A DNA stretch of 64,000 nucleotides from Paenibacillus graminis (GCF_000758705.1 NZ_CP009287.1:6882001-6946000); one strand, 5' to 3'; positions 9,226 through 18,193 are shown, counted from the first letter of the stretch. Numbers and translations: made by a program. Notes: a model not told the origin generated them from the letters alone.

Positions 9226-9833
9226 TCCACACTCTCCTTAATTATTTCTGCTGTATCTGGATTTCCGATGAAATGGACTTCTCCCGGCGACATCGACGCA
9301 ATTCTGGCCAGCGCATGGACAGCAATGCCTCTGGCTTCAAGCAGGCTCCGGCCTTCCTGAAAGCTTTTCTCGATCACACAGCCCACGCCCAGCAGCTCCG
9401 CTCCCGATTCGTTCACAATATCCGCCAGTCCTACCAGCGCTGCCCCCGTAGCCAGAAAGTCATCGACAATCAGCACTTTATCCCCCGGACCCAGGTACTT
9501 CTGCGAGATGCTGATCCGGTAATCCTCCTGACGGGTGAAGGAATGAACCGGTGCCGAATAGACGTCTTCGGCCTGGGTAACGGCTTTCTTTTTCTTGGCA
9601 TAAATGAACGGGACTCCCAGCGCAATTCCGGCTGCCATCGCGAACTGGATGCCGCTGGCTTCAACGGTCAGTACCTTGGTAACTGGCAGATGACCGAAGA
9701 TGCGCCCGAACTCCTCCCCAATTTTCAGCACAAGCTGCGTATCCACCTGATGATTCAAAAAAGAGTCTACCTTAAGCACCGTATCCGACAGAATGAGACC
9801 CTCTTCCCTTATGCGTTCCTCTAGAACTTTCAT
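9219..9833 (-). CDS. xpt: Xanthine phosphoribosyltransferase
   Basis: A 204-residue enzyme that converts xanthine and PRPP to XMP, a purine salvage step. The PRPP-binding signature VDDFLATG is at residues 123-130, and the N-terminus MKVLEERIREEGLIL is typical of Xpt. I chose the ATG at 9833: GGGAGGG lies about 10 bases upstream, while the longer open frame to 9938 runs through the terminator and aptamer and cannot be coding. First gene of the xpt-pbuX operon. Expression is set by the guanine and ykkC-type aptamers in the leader. Confidence 0.96.
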   Translation of the reverse strand: MKVLEERIREEGLILSDTVLKVDSFLNHQVDTQLVLKIGEEFGRIFGHLPVTKVLTVEASGIQFAMAAGIALGVPFIYAKKKKAVTQAEDVYSAPVHSFTRQEDYRISISQKYLGPGDKVLIVDDFLATGAALVGLADIVNESGAELLGVGCVIEKSFQEGRSLLEARGIAVHALARIASMSPGEVHFIGNPDTAEIIKESVEC

Positions 9834-9858
9834 GCTGCAAATACCCTCCCTTTTCAAC

Positions 9859-9903
9859 AAAAAAGACAGATCCCCTTGAGCGCTTCTCTCAAGTGAATCT
9901 GTC
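9859..9903 (-). terminator. Intrinsic terminator forming the expression platform of the tandem riboswitch
   Basis: Minus-strand GACAGATTCACTTGAG pairs with CTCAAGGGGATCTGTC (one mismatch, G-T pairs) and is followed by six T residues, just 26 bases ahead of the xpt ATG. Its 5' arm overlaps the 3' end of the second aptamer, so aptamer folding should block the terminator. Confidence 0.88.
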
Positions 9904-10008
9904 CTTCTGGGTTTTTGTCCCTTAGTGGTGTAACACATACCTGTGTCCGCATCGCTTGGACCAGCCTCTCTTATGCCATGGCATAAAAAAACGGAACCCT
10001 AGACGCGC
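9899..10008 (-). promoter_or_regulatory. ykkC-type aptamer, probably subtype 2b (PRPP riboswitch)
   Basis: Read on the minus strand the element contains the ykkC landmarks in order: GTCTAGGGTTCCG (about 10004-9992), CTGGTCC (about 9965-9959), a small ACACA/TGTGT hairpin, and AAGGGACAAAAACCC (about 9925-9911). The extra hairpin fits subtype 2 (ppGpp or PRPP) rather than the guanidine-I class. It lies directly 3' of a guanine aptamer, shares one terminator with it and precedes a PRPP-using enzyme, which together favour PRPP (2b). The aptamer 3' end overlaps the terminator 5' arm, consistent with an ON switch. Class ykkC: good; ligand: inference. Confidence 0.75.
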
Positions 10009-10014
10009 TATTTC

Positions 10015-10085
10015 ACTCATAGTCGGATAATTGCAATGGTTATCCGGTAGAAACTTATGGGCCTTATTCCCAAGATTATATGAGT
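10015..10085 (-). promoter_or_regulatory. Guanine riboswitch aptamer (purine class)
   Basis: Minus-strand sequence shows the full three-way junction: P1 arms ACTCATA/TATGAGT, then TATAATCTTGGGAATA, GGCCCATAAG, TTTCTACC, GGATAACC and GGTTATCC-type P3 arms, then GACTATGAGT. The specificity position is C (GACTA), so guanine/hypoxanthine rather than adenine is bound. Located about 180 bases ahead of xpt. Confidence 0.95.
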
Positions 10086-10117
10086 TATATGATAGTCTTT
10101 ATTAAAAACCTTCGTAT

Positions 10118-10146
10118 ATCTTACACGCTCGGTACGATCCATACAA
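10118..10146 (-). promoter_or_regulatory. Sigma-A-like promoter for the xpt-pbuX leader
   Basis: Minus strand: -35 TTGTAT (10146-10141), 17-bp spacer, -10 TAAGAT (10123-10118), ending about 33 bases before aptamer P1. Spacing is ideal, hexamers are moderate matches. Confidence 0.6.
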
Positions 10147-10326
10147 GCAAAATTTTAAATATTTTCAGGAGTTTTCCCTTCCTTTCATAGGAGTTTCATA
10201 AACAACACTAAAAAATTCTGTTAAACGAGCAATTTTTAGGTGCTTTTCCGGTGTTGTGCTTTCTTCGCCCCTCTATTAAAAGTATACTTAGTTTCTATTG
10301 ACAATAACTGAACAAAGGCGGTAGAC

Positions 10327-13300
10327 ATGAAAATAAAACATCAGGTTTGGTTAGCGGCATTGCTTTCGATACTGCTGTTTGGCTGCATGACTACTATATC
10401 CATCATGTATTTAGAAGGAATCCCGCAGGTTGTTGCGTTAGGGCTCGGCTTGGCTGGAATTGGATTATCTATTGTTCTGATCATCAGCGTACTCCGGAAT
10501 ATTACCCGCGGCATGGGCCGGATCCTGCAGATTTCCAGTAACATCTCTCAAGGCACCGTGGATACTTCTGTACAGACCCATGTAGCGCAGGATGAATTCG
10601 GACAGCTGGCCGCTTCCTTTCACGCTGTAGCGGTGGATCTGCACGACAAAACTGCAGAAGAGCGCCGCCTGAGACTGATGGCTGAAGAGCAGGCCTGGAT
10701 CAATGACCAGGTTTCCGCAATGACCCTGCTGCTTCAAGGCTCTTTGCAGATGCAGACTGCAGCACGCATCTTCATCAGCAGACTGGCGGAAGCGGTACGC
10801 GGCAGCTATGGCGCCTTTTATTTGAGACGCCAAGACAAGCTGGTCTTTACTGCCGGTTACGCCTTCGATGAGGCAGCAAGCCAGCGTGAACCTTTGATCC
10901 TCGGCAGCGGACTCGTTGGTCAATGCGCGCTCGATCAGAAAGTCATCCTGCTGCAGGATCTGCCTCAGAATTATATTAAAGTGCACTCCGGGTTAGGTGA
11001 TTCCCCGCCCTCCATGCTGATTTTGGTGCCTATCCTCTATGAGAATGACGTTGTCGCGGTAGTGGAGCTGGCGACGATGAATGAATTTTCGGCCAAAGAG
11101 CGCCAGCTGATTGAACGTACCGGCCAGAACATGGGCATCTTGATTAATACCCTGGCCAATGTGGCCAGGATCGAAGAGCTGCTGGGTGAAACCCAGCTGC
11201 AGAAGGAAGAGTTGGAGGCTCAGACCGAGGAACTCCTTGCACAGACTCAAGAGCTCGAAGCACAAACCGAAGAGCTGCGTTCGCATACCGAGCAACTGCA
11301 GGAACAGCGTGAAGAGCTGCATATGCAGGCGGATAACCTGCTGAGCTCCAACGCACAGCTCCAGCAGCAAATGGATCTCACCGAACAGCAGAAAGCAGAG
11401 ATTGAGGCTCAGGCGGATGAACTGAAATTGCAGGCTGACGAACTGCTCGCCCAGACGAATGAGCTTCAGCAGCAGAAGGAGGAGCTTCTGGCACAGACTG
11501 AAGAGCTGGAAGTTCAAACCGAAGAGCTGTCCACCTCCAATGAGCAGCTCCAGCTGCAGATCGAGCTGACCGAGCAACAGAAGATAGAGATCAAGGCCCA
11601 GGCCGAAGAGATCTTTAGGGCTGCCCAGTACAAATCCGAATTTCTCGCCAATGTGTCCCATGAGCTGCGCACACCGCTGAACAGCCTGCTGATTCTGTCA
11701 CAGATTCTCGCGGAGAACAAGGAAGGCAATCTGGGCACGAAGCAGCTCGAATATGTGCATACCATCTTCTCGGCAGGCAAGGACCTGCTGCAGCTGATCG
11801 ATGAGATTCTGGATTTGGCCAAGCTTGAAGTCGGTAAAATGACACCGGTGCTCGAATTGGTGTCATTGACTGACCTCAGCAGCCATCTGTACCGCCATTT
11901 CGAGCAGCAGGCCAAAAAGAAAGAGATCCGCTTCGAGGTCCACTGCGACAGCCGACTGCCGGAGCAGCTCCTGACCGATGGCCACAGGCTTCAGCAGATT
12001 ATGAATAATCTGTTGTCCAATGCGGTCAAATTCACAGCGGAGCACGGCTCTGTCTCCCTCTCGATCCGCACCAAGGGAGAAGACGTTATCCTGGCTGTCA
12101 GCGATACCGGAATCGGCATTCCCGCCGCCAAGCTGGAGAGCATATTCGAAGCTTTCCAGCAGGCCGACGGCACAACCAGCCGCAAATATGGGGGAACCGG
12201 CCTCGGCCTGACCATCTGCCGCGAGCTGGCGTCCTTGCTGAAAGGCCGGATCGAGGTGGATTCCGCGGAAGGCAAAGGCAGCACCTTCTCCCTGATTCTG
12301 CCGGTGGTGGAGCCGGGAGAAGATGCCCCCGCCCTGCCAAGCGCATCCTTTGAGGCAGCGGCAGGCGAAGAAACTGCCGCATCCAGCAATGCGGGAGCCG
12401 CTGTGGTCCCGGGTCCGGCCTTCCGTGAATCCTTCGTACCCGATATTTCCATCTCGAATCCCAAGCTGCTGCAATACGCGGAAATGGAGGATGACCGCGA
12501 TAATCTGCAGAATGGAGATACCCTGCTCCTCATTATTGAAGAGGATGCCGAGTTCGCAGGAATACTGCTGCGGCTGGCCCGAAGCAGAGGCTTCAAAGCC
12601 ATTGTCGCCTTCAAAGGTGACCAGGGTCTGGCCTTGGCTCATGCTTACAAGCCGGATGCCATCCTGCTGGATCTGCATTTGCCTGTGCTCGACGGCTGGG
12701 CGATCATCAGCCGCTTGAAAAGCCGCCCGGAGCTGCGGCATATTCCGGTGCATGTCATCTCTGCTACCGACCAGAACCAGCAGAGCCTTGCTATAGGAGC
12801 GCTCGCATTCTGGAAGAAACCAGGCGACCAGGCTGAACTGGAGGCCGCATTTCTGCAGATCGAGAGCTATATCCGGCGTCCGGTAAAAAGTCTGCTGATC
12901 GTCGAGGACGACCAGACCCTGCGAAGCAGCCTCGTAGAGTTCATTGCGCATCCGGATGTACACATTGTGGCCGTAGAGACTGGCAGGGAGGCCTTGGAAC
13001 AGCTGTCCAGCCATTATTTTGACTGCATGGTGCTGGATCTGGGCTTGTCGGATATCTCTGGCTTCGGCTTGCTGGAGCAGATCAAAACCAACCGCAAGCT
13101 GCAGACTCTGCCGGTCATCATCTACACGGGCAAGGATCTCAGTAAAAATGACGAGCAGCGGTTGCAGCATTACGCGCAAAGCATTGTAATCAAGAATGTG
13201 CGCTCAATGGAACGTCTGTACGACGAGACTGCGCTGTACCTGCACCGCAAGCATGCTGATCTGCCGCCGGACAAGCAGCGGCTGATTGAGAAACTGCATA

Positions 13301-13689
13301 ATCCGGAGGCAGCCTTTGCCGGGAAAAGCATTCTTCTTGTAGATGATGATATGCGTAATATTTTTGCATTATCCAGTGTTTTGGAAGGCTATAATATGGA
13401 TATCAGCTTTGCCCAGAACGGCCGGGAAGCCTTGGAGCATTTAGAAAGTCACCCCGGGGTAGAGCTTGTCTTTATGGATATTATGATGCCGGAAATGGAC
13501 GGATACGAGACGATGGAACGGATTCGCGCCATGCCGCAGTATGATCAGGTGGTCATCATTGCCCTGACGGCACGCGCCTTGGAGGAAGACCGGATTAAAT
13601 GCCTTCAGGCTGGCGCTTCAGACTATATTTCCAAACCGATTAATACTACACAGCTGGTCACGGTGCTCAAGATATGGTTAATTAAATAA
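10327..13689 (+). CDS. Hybrid histidine kinase with GAF, long coiled coil and three receiver domains
   Basis: A 1120-residue membrane kinase. Two membrane segments lie at about 8-30 and 35-57 with almost no extracellular loop, then HAMP (about 58-110), GAF (about 145-290), a long coiled coil (about 295-430) built from heptads of the AQTEELE type, HisKA with H445 (SHELRTPLN), HATPase (about 555-670) and three receivers with phospho-Asp at D782, D904 and D1051. The near absence of an outside sensor suggests that the GAF domain or HAMP senses a cytoplasmic signal. AAAGGCGG precedes the ATG by 5 bases. The REC-kinase encoded 53 bp downstream is a likely phosphorelay partner. The input is unknown. 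Confidence 0.9.
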   Translation: MKIKHQVWLAALLSILLFGCMTTISIMYLEGIPQVVALGLGLAGIGLSIVLIISVLRNITRGMGRILQISSNISQGTVDTSVQTHVAQDEFGQLAASFHAVAVDLHDKTAEERRLRLMAEEQAWINDQVSAMTLLLQGSLQMQTAARIFISRLAEAVRGSYGAFYLRRQDKLVFTAGYAFDEAASQREPLILGSGLVGQCALDQKVILLQDLPQNYIKVHSGLGDSPPSMLILVPILYENDVVAVVELATMNEFSAKERQLIERTGQNMGILINTLANVARIEELLGETQLQKEELEAQTEELLAQTQELEAQTEELRSHTEQLQEQREELHMQADNLLSSNAQLQQQMDLTEQQKAEIEAQADELKLQADELLAQTNELQQQKEELLAQTEELEVQTEELSTSNEQLQLQIELTEQQKIEIKAQAEEIFRAAQYKSEFLANVSHELRTPLNSLLILSQILAENKEGNLGTKQLEYVHTIFSAGKDLLQLIDEILDLAKLEVGKMTPVLELVSLTDLSSHLYRHFEQQAKKKEIRFEVHCDSRLPEQLLTDGHRLQQIMNNLLSNAVKFTAEHGSVSLSIRTKGEDVILAVSDTGIGIPAAKLESIFEAFQQADGTTSRKYGGTGLGLTICRELASLLKGRIEVDSAEGKGSTFSLILPVVEPGEDAPALPSASFEAAAGEETAASSNAGAAVVPGPAFRESFVPDISISNPKLLQYAEMEDDRDNLQNGDTLLLIIEEDAEFAGILLRLARSRGFKAIVAFKGDQGLALAHAYKPDAILLDLHLPVLDGWAIISRLKSRPELRHIPVHVISATDQNQQSLAIGALAFWKKPGDQAELEAAFLQIESYIRRPVKSLLIVEDDQTLRSSLVEFIAHPDVHIVAVETGREALEQLSSHYFDCMVLDLGLSDISGFGLLEQIKTNRKLQTLPVIIYTGKDLSKNDEQRLQHYAQSIVIKNVRSMERLYDETALYLHRKHADLPPDKQRLIEKLHNPEAAFAGKSILLVDDDMRNIFALSSVLEGYNMDISFAQNGREALEHLESHPGVELVFMDIMMPEMDGYETMERIRAMPQYDQVVIIALTARALEEDRIKCLQAGASDYISKPINTTQLVTVLKIWLIK

Positions 13690-13742
13690 TAGAACAGCAA
13701 CGATGCAATCATCAGGTTAATCTACTCGCCGTGGGAGGAACT

Positions 13743-14933
13743 ATGGAATACCCTGTTCATATTTTAATTGTCGATGACCGTCCGGATGAGTTTCTGTCCA
13801 TACAGGCACTTCTGGCCGGCTCATCTTATAAGCTAATCCACGCGAGTTCAGGCATGGAAGCTCTGAGATACCTGCTGGAGAATGAGTACGCGCTAATTAT
13901 TATGGATGTGCTTATGCCCGAAATGGACGGCTTTGAAACGGCAAAGCGTATCAAGATGCGCCGGAAGTCACGGGATATCCCGATCATTTTCTTAACGGCT
14001 CTCACCTCCGAACTGGAGAATCACATGATGGCCTATTCGGCTGGAGCGATTGACTACCTGACCAAACCGTATCACCCCCTTATTCTCAAGAGTAAGATCG
14101 ACGGGTTTGTCCGCCTCTATCAGACTAATAAAGAGCTGCAGATCAAGTCACAGGAACTGGAGACGGCTAACAGAATTCTGACCGAGCTTAAAGATACTGC
14201 CGAGGTGGCTCTGCGCATCAAAGGCGGCTTTCTGGCGATGATGAGCCACGAAATCCGCACACCGCTGAATGGCATCATTGCCATGTCCGATCTGCTGAGA
14301 ACCTCGGACCTCAGCAAGGATGACCAGGAAATGGCCGAGATTATCCATACCAGCGGACATGCTCTGGTATCTGTCATTAATCACATTCTGGACTTCACCA
14401 AAATCGAATCCGGCAAAATGGAGCTGGACTATGAGCTGTTCAACCTCCACTCCTGCCTTAAGGAAACGATTGATCTCTTCCGTGCGCTGGCCATGGAACG
14501 AGATCTGACTCTGGAAACCTATATGGATCCTGCGGTGCCGGTGCTGCTTGTAGGTGATCCCAACCGGCTGCGCCAGGTTTTGAACAACCTGATTGGCAAT
14601 GCTATCAAGTTCACCTCCACCGGAGGCGTAAAAATTAAGGTTCGGCTCAAAGCAGCCGTTGATCGCATGCTCACGCTGGAATTCATCGTCGAGGATACAG
14701 GCATTGGTATTCCGCAGGATAAAATGGGTTATTTATTTCAGCCCTTCACCCAGATTGGCAGCACCATCAGCCGCAAATTCGGCGGTACCGGACTTGGCCT
14801 GTCGATCTGCAAAATGCTGGTGGACCTCATGGGAGGCGAAATCTACGCCAAACCTGATGTCGGGCGAGGAGCCGTATTTGTCTTTACGGTTCAGGTTAGC
14901 GAGGGACACCCGGACTTACACGTTACCGGATGA
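13743..14933 (+). CDS. REC-HisKA-HATPase kinase (response regulator/sensor hybrid)
   Basis: A 396-residue soluble protein: receiver (1-125; DD at 11-12, D55 in IIMDVLMPEMDG, K in LTKPY), a short coiled coil, HisKA with H169 (SHEIRTPLNGI), and HATPase with NLIGNAIKF, DTGIGI and GTGLGLSI boxes. The start at 13743 has GGGAGGAAC immediately ahead; an ATG 12 bases upstream is not needed. It follows the three-receiver kinase on the same strand and is closed by a strong terminator. An N-terminal receiver on a kinase lets another kinase control its activity, so the two probably form one relay. No DNA-binding output domain is encoded nearby on this strand. Confidence 0.88.
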   Translation: MEYPVHILIVDDRPDEFLSIQALLAGSSYKLIHASSGMEALRYLLENEYALIIMDVLMPEMDGFETAKRIKMRRKSRDIPIIFLTALTSELENHMMAYSAGAIDYLTKPYHPLILKSKIDGFVRLYQTNKELQIKSQELETANRILTELKDTAEVALRIKGGFLAMMSHEIRTPLNGIIAMSDLLRTSDLSKDDQEMAEIIHTSGHALVSVINHILDFTKIESGKMELDYELFNLHSCLKETIDLFRALAMERDLTLETYMDPAVPVLLVGDPNRLRQVLNNLIGNAIKFTSTGGVKIKVRLKAAVDRMLTLEFIVEDTGIGIPQDKMGYLFQPFTQIGSTISRKFGGTGLGLSICKMLVDLMGGEIYAKPDVGRGAVFVFTVQVSEGHPDLHVTG

Positions 14934-14950
14934 GAATATCTGTGATCGGC

Positions 14951-14995
14951 AGCAAAAACCGCAAGCTCCCTTGGATGGGGCTTGCGGTTTTTGCT
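14951..14995 (+). terminator. Terminator after the kinase pair
   Basis: AGCAAAAACCGCAAGC pairs with GCTTGCGGTTTTTGCT around a short loop; the A and T runs make it able to stop transcription from either side, including the convergent SLH gene. Confidence 0.9.
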
Positions 14996-15025
14996 GTGCT
15001 GTCCTGAAAGGCTAAAAAAGCAGGC

Positions 15026-15718
15026 TTATTCTTGCAGGCCGCCGGCAGGAGCCGGATGTGCAGCGATGTACTCCAGCGCGTTATAGATCATTTCCGCCGC
15101 TTCGGCGCGGGTAATATCGGCAGCCGGATGGAATTTGCCCGCACTGTCCAGACCGGCAATATGGAGCACCAGCGCCCGCTGAATGGAGCCGTCGTAGCCT
15201 TTGGTGAAGTCAGCATTGTCAGCAATGTCCACCGGCATGATTTTGATCATCGGAAGATTGCTGTGCTTTTCGATCGTCAGCATAAGCTGATGGGTAAACT
15301 CCTCACGGGTCCAGTTCTTCGCAGGGTCAAGATCGGGTGATATACCAAGGTCGTTGTTAGCTGCTATAATCAGTGCATTTGCATACCAGGCACCGTTATC
15401 GGCATTGGCAAAATAGTCGGTAGCCTGCGGTGCCTTGACGAACTGGAGCAGATCAATATTCAAATCAAAGGCATTAACAAACAGCTGAATACCCTGGGCT
15501 GCTGTAACCGCCGCATTTGGCATGAATTGCGTCTCGCTGACTCCGTGAACAATGCCGCGCTCCTGCAATTGTGCGATTTTATCCCTGGCCGGCGTGCCGG
15601 AGAGATCCTGAAACGCTGCGGGTGCGGCGAAGCTCTGTCCGGCAAAAGCCAACGTTAGCAGTACTGCTGCGGCAGTTGATGACATTTTCTTCAATGCATT
15701 CGTCTTAATTGGGGTCAC
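15026..15718 (-). CDS. Exported protein with SLH-type repeats
   Basis: About 230 residues with a signal peptide (residues 1-32: KK, hydrophobic AAAVLLTLAFAGQ, cleavage near SFA-AP). The mature part has two S-layer-homology-like modules, one around IVHGVSETQFMPNAAVT (about 55-95) and one near the C-terminus (SAGKFHPAADITRAEAAEM, about 195-220). Such modules bind pyruvylated cell-wall polymer. There is no additional enzyme domain, so it may be a small wall-attached or stress-secreted protein. The GTG at 15718 is directly next to GAGGG, which is too close for a binding site; a start at TTG or ATG about 30 bases later is possible, so the start is uncertain. Confidence 0.78.
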   Translation of the reverse strand: MTPIKTNALKKMSSTAAAVLLTLAFAGQSFAAPAAFQDLSGTPARDKIAQLQERGIVHGVSETQFMPNAAVTAAQGIQLFVNAFDLNIDLLQFVKAPQATDYFANADNGAWYANALIIAANNDLGISPDLDPAKNWTREEFTHQLMLTIEKHSNLPMIKIMPVDIADNADFTKGYDGSIQRALVLHIAGLDSAGKFHPAADITRAEAAEMIYNALEYIAAHPAPAGGLQE

Positions 15719-15792
15719 CCCTCAGCAGATTTATAAGTATAGATTGGCCTCTCCTTCCTTCCAGACGAATAAATTGCTAAAAGGTTGCAGCC

Positions 15793-16152
15793 CTAACGGT
15801 TCAATACATTGTCCTCCAGAACGGCGAATTTATCCCCATACTCCTTGATGATATGCTGCTCTCCCCAGGCACATAAGGAATCGAGAATCGACTGCAGCGT
15901 CCGCCCGTAATCGCTCAGCTCATATTCCACCTTCGGCGGTACCTGATTGTAGCTGATCCGGTTCACAATCCCGTCCTGCTCCAGCTCTCTCAGCTGCTGG
16001 GTCAGCATTTTCTGGGTGATGTTCGGCATATGGCGCTTCAAATCGCTGGTCCGCATTTTACCATGCGTAAGATGGCAGAGGATCACACACTTCCATTTCC
16101 CTCCAATTACTTCAAGCGTAGCTTCAACCGATATATTATATTTTTTGGCCAT
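15793..16152 (-). CDS. HxlR-family transcriptional regulator
   Basis: A 119-residue winged-helix protein: VIGGKWKCVILCHL at about 16-29, TQKMLTQQLRELEQDGI (recognition helix and wing) and VPPKVEYELSDYG. The Cys residues near position 22-26 resemble redox-sensing HxlR/YodB members. Divergent from an MFS exporter with 136 bp between; an inverted repeat that fits HxlR binding lies in that gap. AGGAGGG is placed 6 bases before the ATG. Confidence 0.9.
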   Translation of the reverse strand: MAKKYNISVEATLEVIGGKWKCVILCHLTHGKMRTSDLKRHMPNITQKMLTQQLRELEQDGIVNRISYNQVPPKVEYELSDYGRTLQSILDSLCAWGEQHIIKEYGDKFAVLEDNVLNR

Positions 16153-16179
16153 GATCAGCCCTCCTGATTGGTTATAGTT

Positions 16180-16208
16180 ACTTTTTAGAACCTATAGCAC
16201 TAAAAAGT
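16180..16208. promoter_or_regulatory. Candidate HxlR operator between the divergent regulator and exporter
   Basis: ACTTTTTAG and CTAAAAAGT are perfect 9-base inverted arms separated by 11 bases, resembling known YodB/HypR-type HxlR sites. It lies between both start codons and could serve both promoters. Confidence 0.6.
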
Positions 16209-16288
16209 GCGTACTATTCTTTGGCGCTGCAATAATCCATAATAGCACTTACCGGCCGGTGATTACTATAGTGTAGGAGTGAGAAATC

Positions 16289-17494
16289 ATGTCTTTGGAT
16301 CGTAAAAGAAGTACTCTGGCGCTGTTGGCTCTAGCCATTAGCGCCTTCGCGATAGGAACAACCGAGTTTATCAGTGTCGGGCTGCTGCCGCTGATCTCTG
16401 ATGACCTGCATATATCCCTGACGACAGCCGGATTAACCGTAACGCTATATGCGCTTGGCGTCACCTTCGGCGCACCGGTGCTGACCTCGCTGACCACAGC
16501 TGTCTCGCGAAAAACCCTGCTGCTGGCGTTAATGCTGCTCTTCATCGCCGGCAATAGCCTGGCGGCGGCGGCGGGCGGGATTTCCATACTGCTCGTGGCC
16601 CGCATCATTTCCGCGCTCGCTCATGGCCTGTTCATGTCCATCGCTTCTACCATCGCCGCGGATCTGGTAACCGAGGACCGGCGGGCAAGCGCCATCTCCA
16701 TTATGTTCACCGGTCTTACGGTAGCCACTGTGACAGGGGTGCCCCTTGGCACGTTTCTCGGGCAGCAGCTTGGCTGGCGGGCTGCTTTTATCGCCATTGC
16801 CGCTGTCGGTCTTATCGCACTGGCCGCCAACCTGCTCCTCATCCCTGCTGCCCTGCGCAAAGGTACACGTACCCCGCTGCGCGATCAGGTCAAGCTGGTG
16901 ACGAACGGACGCCTGCTGCTCGCTTTTGCCATTACCGCTCTGGGCTACGGGGGGACCTTTGTCGTATTCACGTACCTCTCCCCTCTGCTGCATGAGATCA
17001 GCGGTTTTCAGGAACAGACGGTTGCTGTGATTCTCCTGGTCTACGGCATAGCCATTGCCATCGGCAATGTCATTGGAGGGAAAGCGGCCAACCGCAAGCC
17101 GCTGAACGCTTTGTTCTATATGTTTGCCTTCCAGGCAGTGGTCCTGCTGGTGCTTACCTTTACCGCTCCCTTTAAAGCCGCTGCCCTGACCACCATTTTC
17201 TTCATGGGTCTGCTCGCCTTCATGAATGTGCCCGGCCTGCAGGTCTACGTGGTGATGCTGGCCGACCGGTTCGCACCCAGTGCGAGAGATATTGCTTCGG
17301 CGGTGAATATAGCTGCCTTTAATGCAGGCATCGCCATCGGTGCCTATCTTGGAGGCCTGGTGACCGATCATCTGGGACTGATCCATACTCCATGGATCGG
17401 CTCCATCATGGTACTGGGGGCAGTGATTCTTACCGCCTGGAGCCGGGCGCTCGAAAAAAGAGACGGGCGCAAGCTCCAGAGCCAGGCAGCCTGA
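16289..17494 (+). CDS. MFS efflux transporter, 12 membrane segments (DHA1, YdhP/AraJ-like)
   Basis: A 401-residue transporter with 12 predicted segments. The first half starts LLALAISAFAIGTTEFISVGL, typical of DHA1 arabinose/chloramphenicol-type exporters, and segment 5 contains TGVPLGTFLGQQLGW, the antiporter motif C. AGGAG is 9 bases ahead of the ATG. Divergent HxlR regulator and operator suggest induction by an electrophile or drug. Substrate unknown. Confidence 0.85.
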   Translation: MSLDRKRSTLALLALAISAFAIGTTEFISVGLLPLISDDLHISLTTAGLTVTLYALGVTFGAPVLTSLTTAVSRKTLLLALMLLFIAGNSLAAAAGGISILLVARIISALAHGLFMSIASTIAADLVTEDRRASAISIMFTGLTVATVTGVPLGTFLGQQLGWRAAFIAIAAVGLIALAANLLLIPAALRKGTRTPLRDQVKLVTNGRLLLAFAITALGYGGTFVVFTYLSPLLHEISGFQEQTVAVILLVYGIAIAIGNVIGGKAANRKPLNALFYMFAFQAVVLLVLTFTAPFKAAALTTIFFMGLLAFMNVPGLQVYVVMLADRFAPSARDIASAVNIAAFNAGIAIGAYLGGLVTDHLGLIHTPWIGSIMVLGAVILTAWSRALEKRDGRKLQSQAA

Positions 17495-17522
17495 TCCTTA
17501 ACAACCTTGAAGAATTAAGAAT

Positions 17523-17625
17523 AAAGGGAAAAGTGGCGGAGGAGAAGTCTGGATACTCAGAAGCCGTAGCGTCCGCCTTTGTGTGTGATTTCAACCGCGA
17601 ACAGCGGTACACAATCAAATTCATT
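17523..17625 (+). repeat. Dispersed element R2, copy 1
   Basis: About 100 bp sharing GGGAAAAGTGGCGGAGGAGA, a TAGCGTCCGCCTTTGTGT core and AACCGCGAACAGCGGTACA with copies at about 18838-18960 (inverted) and 48127-48222. It overlaps no gene and begins 29 bp after the MFS stop. Confidence 0.7.
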
Positions 17626-17743
17626 CTCATACTATACCCATTTTGGATGTTTTTTCATTTGGCATTGCATTACAGGACACGGCCCGCTTGCTTTTGATTT
17701 CTAAGCCAGCTCTGATCCAGCGCTTGAAGCCTTAACAACGGCC

Positions 17744-18193
17744 TAAGTGAAAGTACCTTTGTTTGGGCCGGATGCGGGCGACGGAGTCAAATGTAAGGTA
17801 TAAGTACCTTTGATTCAGCCAGATGTAGGTGACAGAGTCATATTTGAGGTACATGTACCTCTGTTTGGGCCAGAAGTAGGCGACGGAGTCAATTGTGAGG
17901 TATAAGTACCTCTGTTTGGGCCAGATGTGGGCGGCGGAGTCAATTGTGAGGTATAAGTACCTCTGTTTGGGCCAGATGTGGGCGACGGAGTCAACTGTGA
18001 GGTATAAGTACCTTTGTTGGGCCGGATGTGGGCGACAGAGTCACATGTGAGGTATAAGTACCTCTGTTTGGGCCAGAAGTAGGCGACGGAGTCACATGTG
18101 AGGTATAAGTACCTCTGTTTGGGCCAGATGTGGGCGACGGAGTCACATGTGAGGTATAAGTACCTTTGATTGGGTCAGATGTGGGCGACGGAG
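17744..18193. repeat. Tandem array A: about nine copies of a 51-bp unit
   Basis: Each unit is AGGTATAAGTACCT followed by TTGTTTGGGCCAGATGT and GGGCGACGGAGTCACATGTG with small changes; one unit is 50 bp. AGGTA-TAAG-TACCT is a short hairpin in each unit. The last unit breaks off inside GGCGACGGAGT and joins array B directly. The units lack stop codons in several frames, so long frames here are not evidence of coding. Confidence 0.92.

Noticed and set aside
9834..9938. N-terminal extension of xpt
   Set aside because: The extra codons coincide with the terminator and second aptamer; the ATG at 9833 has its own ribosome site.
11863..13179. 438-residue minus-strand frame
   Set aside because: Exactly opposite the receiver region of the three-receiver kinase; produced by GC-biased codon positions, with no domain of its own.
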